Origin: an uncultured Pedobacter sp.
GTDB taxonomy: Bacteria; Bacteroidota; Bacteroidia; Sphingobacteriales; Sphingobacteriaceae
Length of the DNA: 38,411 nucleotides
Reading direction: 5' to 3'
Assembly: GCF_946479715.1 (NCBI RefSeq)
Contig: NZ_CAMLHF010000024.1
Location: forward strand, 1-38,411
This document shows positions 8,998 to 18,125 of the stretch, piece by piece. The position numbers were made by a program, and so were the translations under genes. Every line of letters starts with the position of its first letter. Within the stretch, counting starts at the first letter, position 1. The notes beneath the pieces are model-generated. The model was not told the DNA's origin. It saw nothing but the letters and a program-made list of their open reading frames with translations, and did no database searches.

Positions 8998-9738
8998 CTA
9001 TTTATCGTAATGGCGGAAAAGGTCCGTTTCATAATTTTCGGCCATGGGTTGATCATGGTTATACTTCGGGCTATTCTTTACTGCCTCTACCGAAACATCC
9101 ACCTCAACCGACGAATCTGCCCAACTAACCTCTTTTATCCATTCGGGTGAAAGCAGAACTTTTTTTCCGGGAAACCAGCTGCCAGTATCCACAATAAGAA
9201 AACGGATTCTCCAATGCGCATCGACAATAATATCGTTTACATCACCTATCTCTCCATCAATGGCATGAATGTGATATCCTTTCACTTCGCTGATGCTACG
9301 CAAGTGAGGATCTCCCGGTTCTTTTTTATTACGCGCTGCGATGGATGCTTCTAAAGGTACTCTGGATTCAATCATTCCCGCCATACCCAGTTGTCCATAA
9401 AATCCTCCGCCTGTAGGATCGCCATATGGCCATTCATAGTGGCTGTATAAGGCGAGCTCCTGCTGGCGCGATACTGGCTTTTCTGTATCTATGTCGGGGC
9501 TGTCTTTAATCTGTTGCTTGGTGAGTTTAATCGGGAAAGACTTGTTTTTCCAATCCGGATCGTTTAAGGCTTCTGGAGAAATAAGTACTTTACGATTCAT
9601 TAACCAGCCACCTGTTTTTACAATGAGGTAACGTATGGTCCAGGTTTCATCATCAAAATAGAACTCATCAACTTTTCCAATTTCTCCGTCGGTAGCACCC
9701 ATAGTGAAACCGATCAGACTTTTTATATTATGTAGCAT
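8998..9738 (-). CDS. Tandem PRC-barrel domain protein
   Basis: A 246-residue soluble protein made of two PRC-barrel repeats. The first covers about 1-80 (GATDGEIGKVDEFYFDD, then WTIRYLIVKTG). The second covers about 145-225 (HAIDGEIGDVNDIIVD, then WRIRFLIVDTG); each ends with a KVL(I/L)SPE strand. PRC barrels are found in RimM and photosynthetic reaction-centre H subunits and often occur in stress proteins that bind RNA or other proteins. The linker is rich in Gly, Pro and Tyr. No neighbour suggests a pathway. Family call is secure; function is unknown. Confidence 0.85.
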   Translation of the reverse strand: MLHNIKSLIGFTMGATDGEIGKVDEFYFDDETWTIRYLIVKTGGWLMNRKVLISPEALNDPDWKNKSFPIKLTKQQIKDSPDIDTEKPVSRQQELALYSHYEWPYGDPTGGGFYGQLGMAGMIESRVPLEASIAARNKKEPGDPHLRSISEVKGYHIHAIDGEIGDVNDIIVDAHWRIRFLIVDTGSWFPGKKVLLSPEWIKEVSWADSSVEVDVSVEAVKNSPKYNHDQPMAENYETDLFRHYDK

Positions 9739-9858
9739 AATTTTAATAATTAGAATTCAATAACTATCTCATTTTATAAAACAATCCAGGTTTGGATTTG
9801 TTCAAGCTGGGTTGAATCATAAAAATCTGTATATTGAATAGATTTTAAATAACCTGAT

Positions 9859-10698
9859 ATGAAACTTCTCAAACTCCTGCCGATGCTTTTGTTAGGAATA
9901 TTAGCCCTGAGCTTTACCATCCAAAAGCCCTCATCCTGGCAAACGCTTTTTAATGGAAAAGACCTGAAAGGATGGGATACCTACCTGGCTCCTGATTATG
10001 ACGACGCAGGTAAACCCATCACAGGCATACCTATTGGTTTAAATAATGACCCTAAGAGGGTATTTACAGTTCTAAAACAAGATGAAGAAAATGTCATTCG
10101 CATTTCAGGTGAAAGCTGGGGTGCAATCTCCACTAAAAAAGAATATGAAAATTACCACTTACAACTACAATTTAAATGGGGGAAACTGAAATGGGGGCAA
10201 AAAAAGAATTCGAATAAAGACAGCGGATTGCTATATCATTCGGTGGGTAAATATGGCGCTGATTACGGGTCCTGGATGCGTTCACAAGAATTTCAGATTG
10301 ATGAAGGTAACTGTGGCGATTATTGGGGAGTTGCTGGTGGTGCAGCAGATATCCCTGCAATCAAAGAAGGGAATAATTATATTTACCGTCCGGAAGGAAA
10401 ACTTATTACCTTCCGAGAAGATAGCCAGACCGGTAGATTTTGTAAAAAAGGGAGTGATGCAGAAAGACCATCAGGTGAATGGAACACAGTTGATTTATAC
10501 TGTTATGGCGATACCAGCATCCATGTAATGAATGGTAAAGTAATGATGGTCCTTTACCACAACAAGCAAATCGATAGTGGAAAAGAACTATCACTAAGAA
10601 AAGGAAAAATTCAAATACAATCGGAAGGTGCAGAAGTATATTATAAAGGAATAAAGATTCAGCAAATAAGCAGTTTACCAGCAACACTCTTGAAATAA
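9859..10698 (+). CDS. DUF1080 (3-keto-disaccharide hydrolase-like) secreted protein
   Basis: A 279-residue exported protein. After a signal peptide (hydrophobic stretch about 4-20) comes the hallmark SWQTLFNGKDLKGWD (about 26-40) of the DUF1080 (PF06439) concanavalin-like beta-sandwich. It carries later family features such as DSGLLYHS and SQEFQIDEGNCGDYWG, and a C-terminal KIQIQSEGAEVYYKGIKI strand. Members hydrolyse 3-keto-glycosides or bind sugars in the periplasm, often in Bacteroidota sugar-oxidation pathways. A weak -7-like TAGATTTT lies 20 nt upstream. It is followed by the Crp-like gene after 33 nt, but a link is not evident. Confidence 0.85.
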   Translation: MKLLKLLPMLLLGILALSFTIQKPSSWQTLFNGKDLKGWDTYLAPDYDDAGKPITGIPIGLNNDPKRVFTVLKQDEENVIRISGESWGAISTKKEYENYHLQLQFKWGKLKWGQKKNSNKDSGLLYHSVGKYGADYGSWMRSQEFQIDEGNCGDYWGVAGGAADIPAIKEGNNYIYRPEGKLITFREDSQTGRFCKKGSDAERPSGEWNTVDLYCYGDTSIHVMNGKVMMVLYHNKQIDSGKELSLRKGKIQIQSEGAEVYYKGIKIQQISSLPATLLK

Positions 10699-10731
10699 AA
10701 TATGCACTATGGCTAAATTTAAAACGTAAAA

Positions 10732-11331
10732 GTGATTAACGAAGAACTATACCTCTCAACATTTAAAACTACTATTGGGAATTACCATAGAATTTCTGAA
10801 GAATCATTTTCACTACTCGTATCTCTAATCCGTATACAGACTATTAATAAAAATGAATTCTTATTAAAAGAAGGACAGATATCCAGGTCATTATACTTTG
10901 TCTGTAAAGGAGCGATTATCGCGTATTTTAGTGATGTGCAGGGGAATACTTACAATAAAAATATTTTTCTGGAGCGGCAATTTGCAGGTTCGACCGTTTC
11001 CGCATTGCTAAAAATTCCCTCCCAATTTACATTACAGGCAATAGAAGACAGCACACTCATTGCGATCAATCATGAAAAATACAAAGAACTTATTGAGCAA
11101 CAGGACGATTTGAAAAATTTCTATATTGCTTATCTCGAAAAAAATTGGGTTATAGATAAGGAACAGCGAGAGGTATCTATCGTAATGGAAACTGCCAGCG
11201 TCCGTTACTTAAAAATGCTGGCAAAACATCCAGGTATTGACAAAAGGATCCCATTACAGCATATCGCTTCTCATTTAGGAATTACGCCAACTCAGCTTAG
11301 CAGAATCCGAAAGGAAATAAAAAACAAATAG
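10732..11331 (+). CDS. Crp/Fnr-family transcriptional regulator
   Basis: A 199-residue regulator with a GTG start; no in-frame ATG gives a full-length protein. Residues about 20-115 form the cNMP-binding-like beta-roll (NEFLLKEGQISRSLYFVCKGAI, then EDSTLIAINHEKYKEL). After a dimerisation helix comes a C-terminal winged helix-turn-helix (about 155-198, LQHIASHLGITPTQLSRIRKEI). The cAMP-contacting residues of true Crp are not evident, as is usual in this Bacteroidota subfamily. It lies 53 nt before the YdcZ-transporter and GNAT genes, which it may control. One -7-like sequence with one mismatch (TAAATTTA) precedes it. Confidence 0.87.
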   Translation: MINEELYLSTFKTTIGNYHRISEESFSLLVSLIRIQTINKNEFLLKEGQISRSLYFVCKGAIIAYFSDVQGNTYNKNIFLERQFAGSTVSALLKIPSQFTLQAIEDSTLIAINHEKYKELIEQQDDLKNFYIAYLEKNWVIDKEQREVSIVMETASVRYLKMLAKHPGIDKRIPLQHIASHLGITPTQLSRIRKEIKNK

Positions 11332-11372
11332 ACCAATCAACATATGTAAAGTGAAATAGAAAAACATCAATC

Positions 11373-11380
11373 TAACTTTG
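11373..11380 (+). promoter_or_regulatory. -7 element 4 nt before the transporter start
   Basis: TAACTTTG is a perfect TAnnTTTG and ends four nucleotides before the ATG at 11385. Transcription would begin at or next to the start codon, giving a leaderless message for the YdcZ-GNAT pair. Confidence 0.5.
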
Positions 11381-11384
11381 CCAT

Positions 11385-11834
11385 ATGAATCAACAATTAG
11401 TCTCCATAGCCGCATTTTTGGGTGGTATTTTTTTAGCTATTCAAGCAGGGTTTAATGCACATCTAGGTGTTTTGCTTAAAAAACCGCTACTAGCTACTAT
11501 AGCTACATCCTTCAGTAGTCTGCTTTTTGCCTCAGTTTTTGTTTTATTGATTTCAAGCGAAGTCCCAAACACCAGCCTTCTTAAAAAAGTTCCCTGGTAT
11601 TTATGGTTTACAGGAGGTCTTTTCAGTGTAGTCGGAATTTCCCTTTATTTTTACAGTATTCCCAAGTTAGGGCTTTCTAAAATGATCTCATTAGGATTAT
11701 GTGGCCAACTTATTTTTTCAGCTATTGCTACACACTTTGGTTGGCTAAATTTACCATTGGAGCCAATGACCGTAAAAAAGGCAATTGGAATTATGGCCAT
11801 GATAACCGGTATATTACTCATCAATTCAAAATAA
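11385..11834 (+). CDS. DMT-family transporter of the YdcZ (DUF606) type
   Basis: A 149-residue inner-membrane protein with about five hydrophobic helices: residues 7-25, 35-55, 67-88, 95-115 and 128-146. The opening AFLGGIFLAIQAGFNAHLG with a central Gln-Ala-Gly-x-Asn is the DUF606/YdcZ signature. These half-size DMT proteins probably work as dimers; substrates are mostly unknown. The stop codon is 5 nt before the next gene, a GNAT acetyltransferase, so they form an operon, and a Crp-like regulator lies just upstream. A detoxification (export plus acetylation) role is conceivable but is inference. Confidence 0.85.
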   Translation: MNQQLVSIAAFLGGIFLAIQAGFNAHLGVLLKKPLLATIATSFSSLLFASVFVLLISSEVPNTSLLKKVPWYLWFTGGLFSVVGISLYFYSIPKLGLSKMISLGLCGQLIFSAIATHFGWLNLPLEPMTVKKAIGIMAMITGILLINSK

Positions 11835-11839
11835 ACACT

Positions 11840-12580
11840 ATGAATGAACATGCCCTGCTCAACATCAAAAACTTAATTACGCTCTGGGAAAAGGCCAGTA
11901 GCCCGTTCAATGGACTTTTTACCGGTGAACAGTTTAGTTATGTTTGTATTCCAAATTCGGACTGGCCAAATCGTGTCTGGCTGAAGCAACAATTAGATGG
12001 ATCAGCCTTAAAAGAAATTCTGGAAATTATCACTTTCTCTCCCATTATTTTGTCGTTTTCGTATTGGGATGATCCAGAAAGTACCACATACAAATTAGTC
12101 GAACAATGTGGATTCGAGCAAAAGTCAGTACAAATTGGAATGTCCATGCGGCTTGGTCAAAAGTTTAAAGAAGAGAAACGGTTAACTTTTGAACAGGTAA
12201 ATCAGCGTGAACAAGCAAAAATCTGGACAGATTTATATCCCCAATCTTTTAAATATCATATTAATCCAGAAATACTAATCGAAACATGTAATCAAATAAC
12301 CTATTATATCATTTATTTGGATAAAACTCCGATAGGCACAGTTCTTACCATGCAGACGGAAAATGCAATTGGTATACACGGGCTGGGAATTATTCCACAA
12401 ATGAGGAAAAGAGGATTTGCTGAAGAAACGATGGCATACATCCTAAATAAAGCCATAGACAATCAATTAACATATTCTTATTTGCAAGCTTCAGAATTAG
12501 GTAAAAACATATATTTGAACATGGGATTTACCGTAGACTTTACAATGAGAAACTACATTAAGCAATTGCCGGCAATCTGA
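11840..12580 (+). CDS. GNAT-family N-acetyltransferase
   Basis: A 246-residue acetyltransferase. The start at 11840 was chosen because it follows the transporter stop by 5 nt; a longer frame from 11699 would run through the transporter gene. The C-terminal half holds the GNAT fold: GLGIIPQMRKRGFAEE (about 181-196) is the acetyl-CoA pyrophosphate loop (motif A), followed by YLQASELGKNIYLNMGF typical of motif B. The N-terminal half is a divergent domain with little signal. Substrate cannot be read from sequence. Cotranscribed with the YdcZ-type transporter. Confidence 0.82.
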   Translation: MNEHALLNIKNLITLWEKASSPFNGLFTGEQFSYVCIPNSDWPNRVWLKQQLDGSALKEILEIITFSPIILSFSYWDDPESTTYKLVEQCGFEQKSVQIGMSMRLGQKFKEEKRLTFEQVNQREQAKIWTDLYPQSFKYHINPEILIETCNQITYYIIYLDKTPIGTVLTMQTENAIGIHGLGIIPQMRKRGFAEETMAYILNKAIDNQLTYSYLQASELGKNIYLNMGFTVDFTMRNYIKQLPAI

Positions 12581-12595
12581 ATTTAGGTCTCCAAA

Positions 12596-13051
12596 CTATT
12601 TGATGGCTTTAAAGCGAGCCAGTGGTGCCATTCTGGCTTTGTTTAAAGATAAATCATCGCCGTTAAGGCTATAATTATCAGCGGAGATTAAGGCTTTGCC
12701 CAGACCATTTTCAATCTCCATATTTTCACAAGCCATCATAGTGGACATTCCCTGTGAAAATTTTATCTTTCCATTGTCTAGTAATTTAAACTCACCACCC
12801 ATTCCATTACAGCCTCCTGATGCAGAATAACGGCCATCACTTTTTTGAAGTAAGATAAATGGTTCTTTGCCATTTATCTTATCTGCAACCGGTTTCCCTG
12901 CAAGTTCAACTAACTTCCATTTACGATCTGTAATTTGACTGGTTTCTATCCTGTCTTTATCAGTTTGAGATAAAGATGTTTTTTTAAAAATACTACATGC
13001 AGCTAGAGAAAGCAGGCACAATGCAAAGATTAAGTATTGAGTTGGTTTCAT
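12596..13051 (-). CDS. META-domain (HslJ-like) lipoprotein
   Basis: A 151-residue lipoprotein. The ATG at 13051 gives a clean lipoprotein signal peptide ending LSLAAC (lipidated Cys19); an upstream TTG at 13069 would add six residues and is less likely. The META domain (about 43-150) shows WKLVELAGKPV, ASGGCNGMGGEF with the typical Gly-Cys-Asn-x-x-x-G, and STMMACENMEIE. META/HslJ proteins sit in the envelope and are linked to heat shock and novobiocin resistance in E. coli; mechanism is unknown. Convergent with the preceding GNAT gene, 15 nt away. Confidence 0.85.
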   Translation of the reverse strand: MKPTQYLIFALCLLSLAACSIFKKTSLSQTDKDRIETSQITDRKWKLVELAGKPVADKINGKEPFILLQKSDGRYSASGGCNGMGGEFKLLDNGKIKFSQGMSTMMACENMEIENGLGKALISADNYSLNGDDLSLNKARMAPLARFKAIK

Positions 13052-13149
13052 ACCGATCTGGATTTTCAATTATAAACAAATAACGTTCAAAAATATCTAT
13101 TTTAAAAGAGAATTATTTTAAAAAAATGTCTCTTGCCACTTATGTTCTA

Positions 13150-13157
13150 TACTTTTG
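13150..13157 (+). promoter_or_regulatory. -7 element inside the long reading frame of the second GNAT gene
   Basis: TACTTTTG is a perfect TAnnTTTG. It lies downstream of an in-frame TTG (13133) and ATG (13142) and 14 nt before the ATG at 13172, so transcripts would not include the upstream starts. This decides for the start at 13172. Confidence 0.5.
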
Positions 13158-13171
13158 TAGAAAGTTTTTGT

Positions 13172-13672
13172 ATGACTATTCTTTATCAAAGCCAAAATAT
13201 CCTTATTCGTGAATTTGTACCTGAAGACAAAAAAATGTTCGTCCAGCTTTTTGAAGATGAGGAAGTTATCCGGTACATTCCTCAACGCTCAGCAGCACAA
13301 TACCTGGAATTGTTTGACAGCACGATAGCCGATTACAGCAAAGGCCCGTTAGGCCGATGGGGAATATTCGATATCCATACCCAAGATTTTATAGGTATGT
13401 ATCTTACACGACATTTTGAATACGTGGCAGATCAGGTTGAGATTGGATATGTTTTGGCTAAAAAGTACTGGGGAAAAGGTATAGCCAGCGAAGCGAGCAG
13501 CGCTTTAATTGACTATTGCTTTAGACATACGGATACCAATCAGGTAGTTGCCGTAACAGATCTGGACAATTTAGGTTCACAGAAGGTGCTTGAAAAAGCA
13601 GGTCTTAGACGTTTAAATAACCTCAAGAGGGATGAACAAGAGTTGGCTTATTTCATTATCGAACGTACCTAG
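13172..13672 (+). CDS. RimJ/RimL-type GNAT acetyltransferase
   Basis: A 166-residue single-domain GNAT. It opens with the usual substrate strand (ILIREFVPEDKKMFVQLF), continues with EVIRYIP, and has the acetyl-CoA loop YWGKGIASEASSALIDYCF and the terminal DNLGSQKVLEKAGL motif of RimJ/RimL-like enzymes, which acetylate protein N-termini, amino sugars or antibiotics. Substrate is unknown. An in-frame TTG at 13133 would add 13 residues, but a -7 element lies between, so the ATG at 13172 is preferred. A weak hairpin follows. Confidence 0.85.
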   Translation: MTILYQSQNILIREFVPEDKKMFVQLFEDEEVIRYIPQRSAAQYLELFDSTIADYSKGPLGRWGIFDIHTQDFIGMYLTRHFEYVADQVEIGYVLAKKYWGKGIASEASSALIDYCFRHTDTNQVVAVTDLDNLGSQKVLEKAGLRRLNNLKRDEQELAYFIIERT

Positions 13673-13680
13673 TAACACAG

Positions 13681-13703
13681 ATTCCTGGTAATCACTGAGG
13701 AAT
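13681..13703 (+). terminator. Weak hairpin after the GNAT gene
   Basis: ATTCCT and AGGAAT form a six-pair stem with an 11-nt loop, followed by ATTTTG. The T-run is short, so this is only a possible terminator. Confidence 0.25.
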
Positions 13704-13792
13704 ATTTTGTCAGGATTACAAATCTAATTTATATAAAAAAAATACTGGAATCGATGGTCAACTGGTATTGGAATTGTTATCTTGTAAACAAA

Positions 13793-14560
13793 ATGACACC
13801 TAGCACATCAAAATATTTATCCGAAATCATAAATAGGCTAACCGAAAGAAAGCCTTATGATAAAGTGTCCGGACATACAGATCTCAAAAGTTATATTGGA
13901 ACCCAGTATGAAGTCATTGGCCTTTCTGTACCTATGCAACGATCAATACTAAAAACCGGCTACACCTTTAGCATCCTACCCTTACAGGATCAACTTCCTG
14001 TTTGGGATGCGATATGGAAAAATGCAGACGTTTACGAAGTATTGAGCCAATGCATCTACTTTATTGAAAGAAACTTGCTAAAACTCGATGTGAAAGAAGT
14101 CTGGGAGATCGTACGGCTTTGGGTAAAAAAGATTGACAACTGGGCGCATTCTGACGAACTATCCGACATCTATGCACATTTAATGGAAAAGATACCGGAG
14201 GAGATATACAGCCAGTATGAGCGATGGAACAAATCGGAAAACCCTTGGGAGCGAAGACAGTCATTGGTTGGAATGCTGCTATACAGTAAGAAGCGTAAAA
14301 CCCTTCTCCCAGCAGCAAAACTGCTGGATATGGTCGAACCGTTAATTGCGGATAAAGATTACTTTGTTCAGAAGGGATTGGGATGGGCGCTTCGGGAGAT
14401 TGGAAATATTTATCCTGATGAAGCAATGGCTTTTCTAAATAAACATTGTACAATTCTTCATTCGCTAGCTTTTACTACTGCTGTAGAGAAAATAGACCCT
14501 GAGATTAAAAACACATTGAAAGTCCGACGAAAAGAACAAAGACTTAAAGCTAAAACTTAG
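13793..14560 (+). CDS. DNA alkylation repair protein (AlkD-like)
   Basis: A 255-residue all-helical (HEAT-repeat) protein of the AlkD/AlkC family, DNA glycosylases that remove N3- and N7-alkylpurines. Diagnostic features are IDNWAHSDELSD in the middle, ENPWERRQSLVGMLLY, and KDYFVQKGLGWALREIGNIYPDEA near the end; the Trp, Asp and Arg correspond to the residues AlkD uses to cradle the lesion. An ATG at 13754 would add 13 unconserved residues; the later ATG has a near -7 element (TATCTTGT, one mismatch) just upstream and is preferred with moderate confidence. Single gene, cytoplasmic. Confidence 0.85.
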   Translation: MTPSTSKYLSEIINRLTERKPYDKVSGHTDLKSYIGTQYEVIGLSVPMQRSILKTGYTFSILPLQDQLPVWDAIWKNADVYEVLSQCIYFIERNLLKLDVKEVWEIVRLWVKKIDNWAHSDELSDIYAHLMEKIPEEIYSQYERWNKSENPWERRQSLVGMLLYSKKRKTLLPAAKLLDMVEPLIADKDYFVQKGLGWALREIGNIYPDEAMAFLNKHCTILHSLAFTTAVEKIDPEIKNTLKVRRKEQRLKAKT

Positions 14561-14671
14561 AATATAACCGAAGACTTTCCTATTTACCGGACTATGCGAA
14601 AAATATTATCACCTTTTTACTTTCAAAATCACGTTTTTAAAGATATTTTGCGATCTAATTAATCAGACAAT

Positions 14672-15541
14672 ATGGCTTCAGGTTTTTTTGCAATTTTAGA
14701 TGATATTGCTGCTTTAATGGATGATGTCTCGGTGGCAGCTAAAATTGCAACGAGAAAAACTGCAGGCATTCTGGGGGATGATCTAGCCGTGAATGCAGAA
14801 AAGGCAACAGGATTTCTGGCTTCAAGAGAGATACCAGTGCTTTGGGCAATTACCAAAGGTTCATTTGTTAACAAAATTATTATTGTTCCGATTGCATTAT
14901 TGCTCAATGCTTTTTTCCCTGTGGCGATAAAGATTATTTTAATTCTGGGTGGTTTTTTCCTCGCTTATGAAGGCGTTGAAAAAATAATAGAATACTTTTT
15001 TCATCGTAAGAAAGCAGGTCATGAAGTAATTAGAGAAGTAAAACAAGACGGTATCGAAGCAGAAAAAGCAAAGGTCAAGTCTGCTGTGATGACTGATTTC
15101 ATCCTTTCCGTAGAAATCGTAATTATTGCACTGGGAAGTGTTTTGGAAAAAAGCCTCCCGATCCAGATTTTAACGGTTTCAGTAGTTGCATTGCTGGCTA
15201 CCGTCGGTGTTTATGGCATCGTAGCCATCATAGTTAGAATGGATGATGCGGGGCACAAATTGATCAAACATTCCAGTGACAAGGGCTTCGTTGCTGGAAT
15301 TGGTCATTTACTTGTTAAATCATTGCCTATTATCATCAGAATTCTGGGTGTGGTAGGAACAATTGCATTGATCTTAGTTTCAGGTGGTATTTTCGTTCAT
15401 AACATTGAATTTTTCCATCATTTGTTACCAAATATAGCCTTGATCATTAAAGAGTTTGGGATTGGGGTTGTCGCCGGATTGATCGTGGTAGCAGTTATAA
15501 AACTTGGTAAAGTAGTTTTAAGTAGCCTAAAATCCCGCTGA
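14672..15541 (+). CDS. DUF808 (YedI-like) inner-membrane protein
   Basis: A 289-residue membrane protein. The N-terminus (ASGFFAILDDIAALMDDVSVAAKIATRKTAGILGDDLAVNAEKA) is the highly conserved soluble segment of DUF808. It is followed by helices at about 66-88, 90-110, 145-166, 172-194, 216-243 and 255-285, with an EGVEKIIEYF loop. E. coli YedI belongs here; function unknown, though transport has been suggested. Length and motifs match the family. Convergent with the methyltransferase gene, 16 nt apart. Confidence 0.9.
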   Translation: MASGFFAILDDIAALMDDVSVAAKIATRKTAGILGDDLAVNAEKATGFLASREIPVLWAITKGSFVNKIIIVPIALLLNAFFPVAIKIILILGGFFLAYEGVEKIIEYFFHRKKAGHEVIREVKQDGIEAEKAKVKSAVMTDFILSVEIVIIALGSVLEKSLPIQILTVSVVALLATVGVYGIVAIIVRMDDAGHKLIKHSSDKGFVAGIGHLLVKSLPIIIRILGVVGTIALILVSGGIFVHNIEFFHHLLPNIALIIKEFGIGVVAGLIVVAVIKLGKVVLSSLKSR

Positions 15542-15557
15542 TAAGAAGCACACGCAT

Positions 15558-16187
15558 CTACAATTTTCCGATCAATATCAAATCAGTAATCATTAAGCCA
15601 TCCTTATCAGGAGAAGTAAAATGTTTTAAATTGATCACCTCAAAGTTATTCTCCCGGAAGGCCTGAGTTAAATAACCTTCGTGATGATAATTTACCCATA
15701 CCTGATCACCTGTACTGGATATCTGATATCTCGATTTATTGATATCATCCTCCTCCATCGTGCTTAAATAAAACACACCACCTGGCTTTAATAATCCTGG
15801 AATATTGGCGATTAGCTCAACAGCTTCCTCACGTGTCAAATAAGGTAGGCAAAAACCACAGGTGATTCCATCAAATTTTTCTTCAATCGTATCAATCTCC
15901 CGGCAATCCATGAGCTGAAATTTAGCTGTTGGGTTATTAGCCTGGGCCAATTCGAGCATTTTTGAGGACAAGTCAATTCCCAGGATTTTAAAGTCAGGTC
16001 TCCTGTTCAGCAAGTATTTGGTGATATTTCCAGGGCCGCACGCAATGTCTAAAATGCTCGCATTATCAGCTGTTAGATTATCACAAAAAATACTGAGCAA
16101 GTCATCATATGAACTGACATCCATAAATTTATCCTGATATATTTTTGCTGATTTGTTAAATGCATCAGCCGCCTTTAATATTTTCAT
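15558..16187 (-). CDS. Class I SAM-dependent methyltransferase
   Basis: A 209-residue Rossmann-fold methyltransferase. Motif I is ILDIACGPG (45-53), followed by ILGIDLSSKMLELAQ (the acidic residue that binds the ribose), QLMDCREID, and FDGITCGFCLPYLTREEAVELI (post II/motif III), then LLKPGGVFYLST. These bind S-adenosylmethionine. The last third resembles UbiE/biotin-type small-molecule methyltransferases, but the substrate cannot be determined. Single gene, no regulatory element recognised. Confidence 0.87.
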   Translation of the reverse strand: MKILKAADAFNKSAKIYQDKFMDVSSYDDLLSIFCDNLTADNASILDIACGPGNITKYLLNRRPDFKILGIDLSSKMLELAQANNPTAKFQLMDCREIDTIEEKFDGITCGFCLPYLTREEAVELIANIPGLLKPGGVFYLSTMEEDDINKSRYQISSTGDQVWVNYHHEGYLTQAFRENNFEVINLKHFTSPDKDGLMITDLILIGKL

Positions 16188-16333
16188 ATAGTTATCGTTT
16201 AAACAGGTCTTATTCTTATTACTAGTAATTCTTCATCCATAATTATAAACACTTAAAGCTATAAAACATATATATAAAGACCTCTAAAAGTGGTATATTT
16301 AATTGAGCTTTAATTAATTGTAAGATAATCCTT

Positions 16334-18049
16334 ATGAAAACAATACTACTGCTTTTTATATGCTGCCTCTTCTTTTCTGGTGGTGATAAATATTCCCAAA
16401 AGCCCTTGTATCTATTGGATTATAGTAAGGCAATTGTAGCAACATGTGGTTCTTTGTCTTCCGCAGAAAATATGGATACTGCCGATAACGGCAAATTTAT
16501 GGTGTACCTGCCAGGTTGGGGACACTATTCTTACCAAATATCGACGACTAGCGACAGTGCGCAGGTTTATTTTGATCAGGGGTTAACCATGTATTATAGT
16601 TACCATATGAAGGAGGCTCTCGCTTCTTTTAAAGAAGCAGCTAGGTTTGATCCCAATAGTGCTATGGCCTATTGGGGGCAAGCATTAGCGATGGGCCCTT
16701 ACTATAATTCTGCCCATAATTACACCATCCCTAAAAATATATCAGAAGTTTTAAAACTGATGAATCAATCTGCAGATAAGGCATCTGCCAAAGAGCGCGA
16801 CCTGTTGAAAGTAATGAACCTCAGGTATCCGTCATCAGATGCCGATACTGTAAAAACGAAACTGAACACTGCATATGCACAAGGTATGAAAGCACTCATT
16901 TCCGTATATCCTCAGGATGCAGACATTAAGACACTATTTATAGATGCAGTTATGCTGAGCCATCCCTGGGACTTCTGGAATAACGACGGATCGGCAAAGG
17001 AATGGACGCCTGAATTAGTGGGTTTATGTGAAAGTGTTTTACAGGAAAACCACCTGCATCCTGCTGCTTTACACTATTATATACATTTAACGGAAGCTTC
17101 GCGTAAGCCTGAGCGTGCCCTGGATAATGCACAGCTACTTAAAGATCTTTTTCCGGGGGTGGCCCACATGGTTCACATGTCTAGTCACGTGTATCAAAGA
17201 AATGGCCTGTATGCGTTGGGTGTAGTGGCCAATGACAGTGCCGATATAAGCCTAGTGCGTTATGATTCGCTGGCCAGGCATCTTTCGCTTAACAAACATT
17301 CCTCGCATTATTTTGCAGTACAGGCTTTTTGTGGGTTGACAGGCGGAATGTATATAAAAGGAATGCAGGATGCCATACGGTGTAGAAAAAGTGTTACGCC
17401 CACTTACGAGGATACTTATGCCCAATATTTGTATATGATGCCGAAGTTTGCCTTGGTAAGACTTGGTAAGTGGGACGAGCTATTAAGGGATACTGTTCAG
17501 CCGGATGCTCGCTGGACATATGCGGGAATACTGGATAATTTTACCAAAGGACTTGCACATTTGTATACAGGTAAACCGGATTTAGCAAGAGGACAGCTTG
17601 TTCAGTTGCGTAGTAAAATAACAGATCCTATTTTAAAAAAGAGGCGTATCCCTTTTAATACAGCATTGCAAGGCGCACAGATTGCGGAGAACATTTTAAA
17701 TGCCGTTATTCTATTAGATCAGAAAAAGAATAACGCAGGTATTAACAGCCTCAAAATGGCCATAAAAATAGAAGACGAGATGATCTACGCTGAGCCAATG
17801 GACTGGCCCATTCCTGCAAGACAATTTTTAGGAGTTCATCTTTTAAAGCTAGGGAGGCCGGCCGATGCGGCGCAGGTTTACAAAATGGATCTGGAGCTAA
17901 ACCCAGGAAATGGCTGGTCATTAATTGGACTGTATCAAAGTTTGAGTGCCCTGAATAAAGTTGTGGAAATGAATGAATATAAGACTGCTTACCTTAGAGC
18001 GTTCACTGACGCAGAGCAGATTCCACCGGCCTCTGTTTATGGCAGATAG
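16334..18049 (+). CDS. Exported tetratricopeptide-repeat protein
   Basis: A 571-residue protein with a signal peptide-like N-terminus (hydrophobic stretch about 3-17) and TPR units. One is clear at about 76-115 (YFDQGLTMYYSYHMKEALASFKEAARFDPNSAMAYWG); a second lies near the C-terminus (LGRPADAAQVYKMDLELNPGNGWSLIGLYQSL). The central HPAALHYYIHLTEAS and HMVHMSSHVYQRNGLY are conserved in a family of bacterial TPR proteins of unknown role and contain several His residues that could bind metal. Probably periplasmic. A 59-residue membrane protein is encoded 76 nt downstream. Confidence 0.8.
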   Translation: MKTILLLFICCLFFSGGDKYSQKPLYLLDYSKAIVATCGSLSSAENMDTADNGKFMVYLPGWGHYSYQISTTSDSAQVYFDQGLTMYYSYHMKEALASFKEAARFDPNSAMAYWGQALAMGPYYNSAHNYTIPKNISEVLKLMNQSADKASAKERDLLKVMNLRYPSSDADTVKTKLNTAYAQGMKALISVYPQDADIKTLFIDAVMLSHPWDFWNNDGSAKEWTPELVGLCESVLQENHLHPAALHYYIHLTEASRKPERALDNAQLLKDLFPGVAHMVHMSSHVYQRNGLYALGVVANDSADISLVRYDSLARHLSLNKHSSHYFAVQAFCGLTGGMYIKGMQDAIRCRKSVTPTYEDTYAQYLYMMPKFALVRLGKWDELLRDTVQPDARWTYAGILDNFTKGLAHLYTGKPDLARGQLVQLRSKITDPILKKRRIPFNTALQGAQIAENILNAVILLDQKKNNAGINSLKMAIKIEDEMIYAEPMDWPIPARQFLGVHLLKLGRPADAAQVYKMDLELNPGNGWSLIGLYQSLSALNKVVEMNEYKTAYLRAFTDAEQIPPASVYGR

Positions 18050-18125
18050 CAAGTAAGCAACCAGATTAGGTAATTAAATCAAAACCATTTGAATTTTTAA
18101 ACTGTTTAACTGTTAAAATATAAGC

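Noticed and set aside
11699..11839. Upstream extension of the first GNAT gene
   Set aside because: It would lie in another frame of the YdcZ transporter gene; the ATG at 11840 fits the operon spacing.
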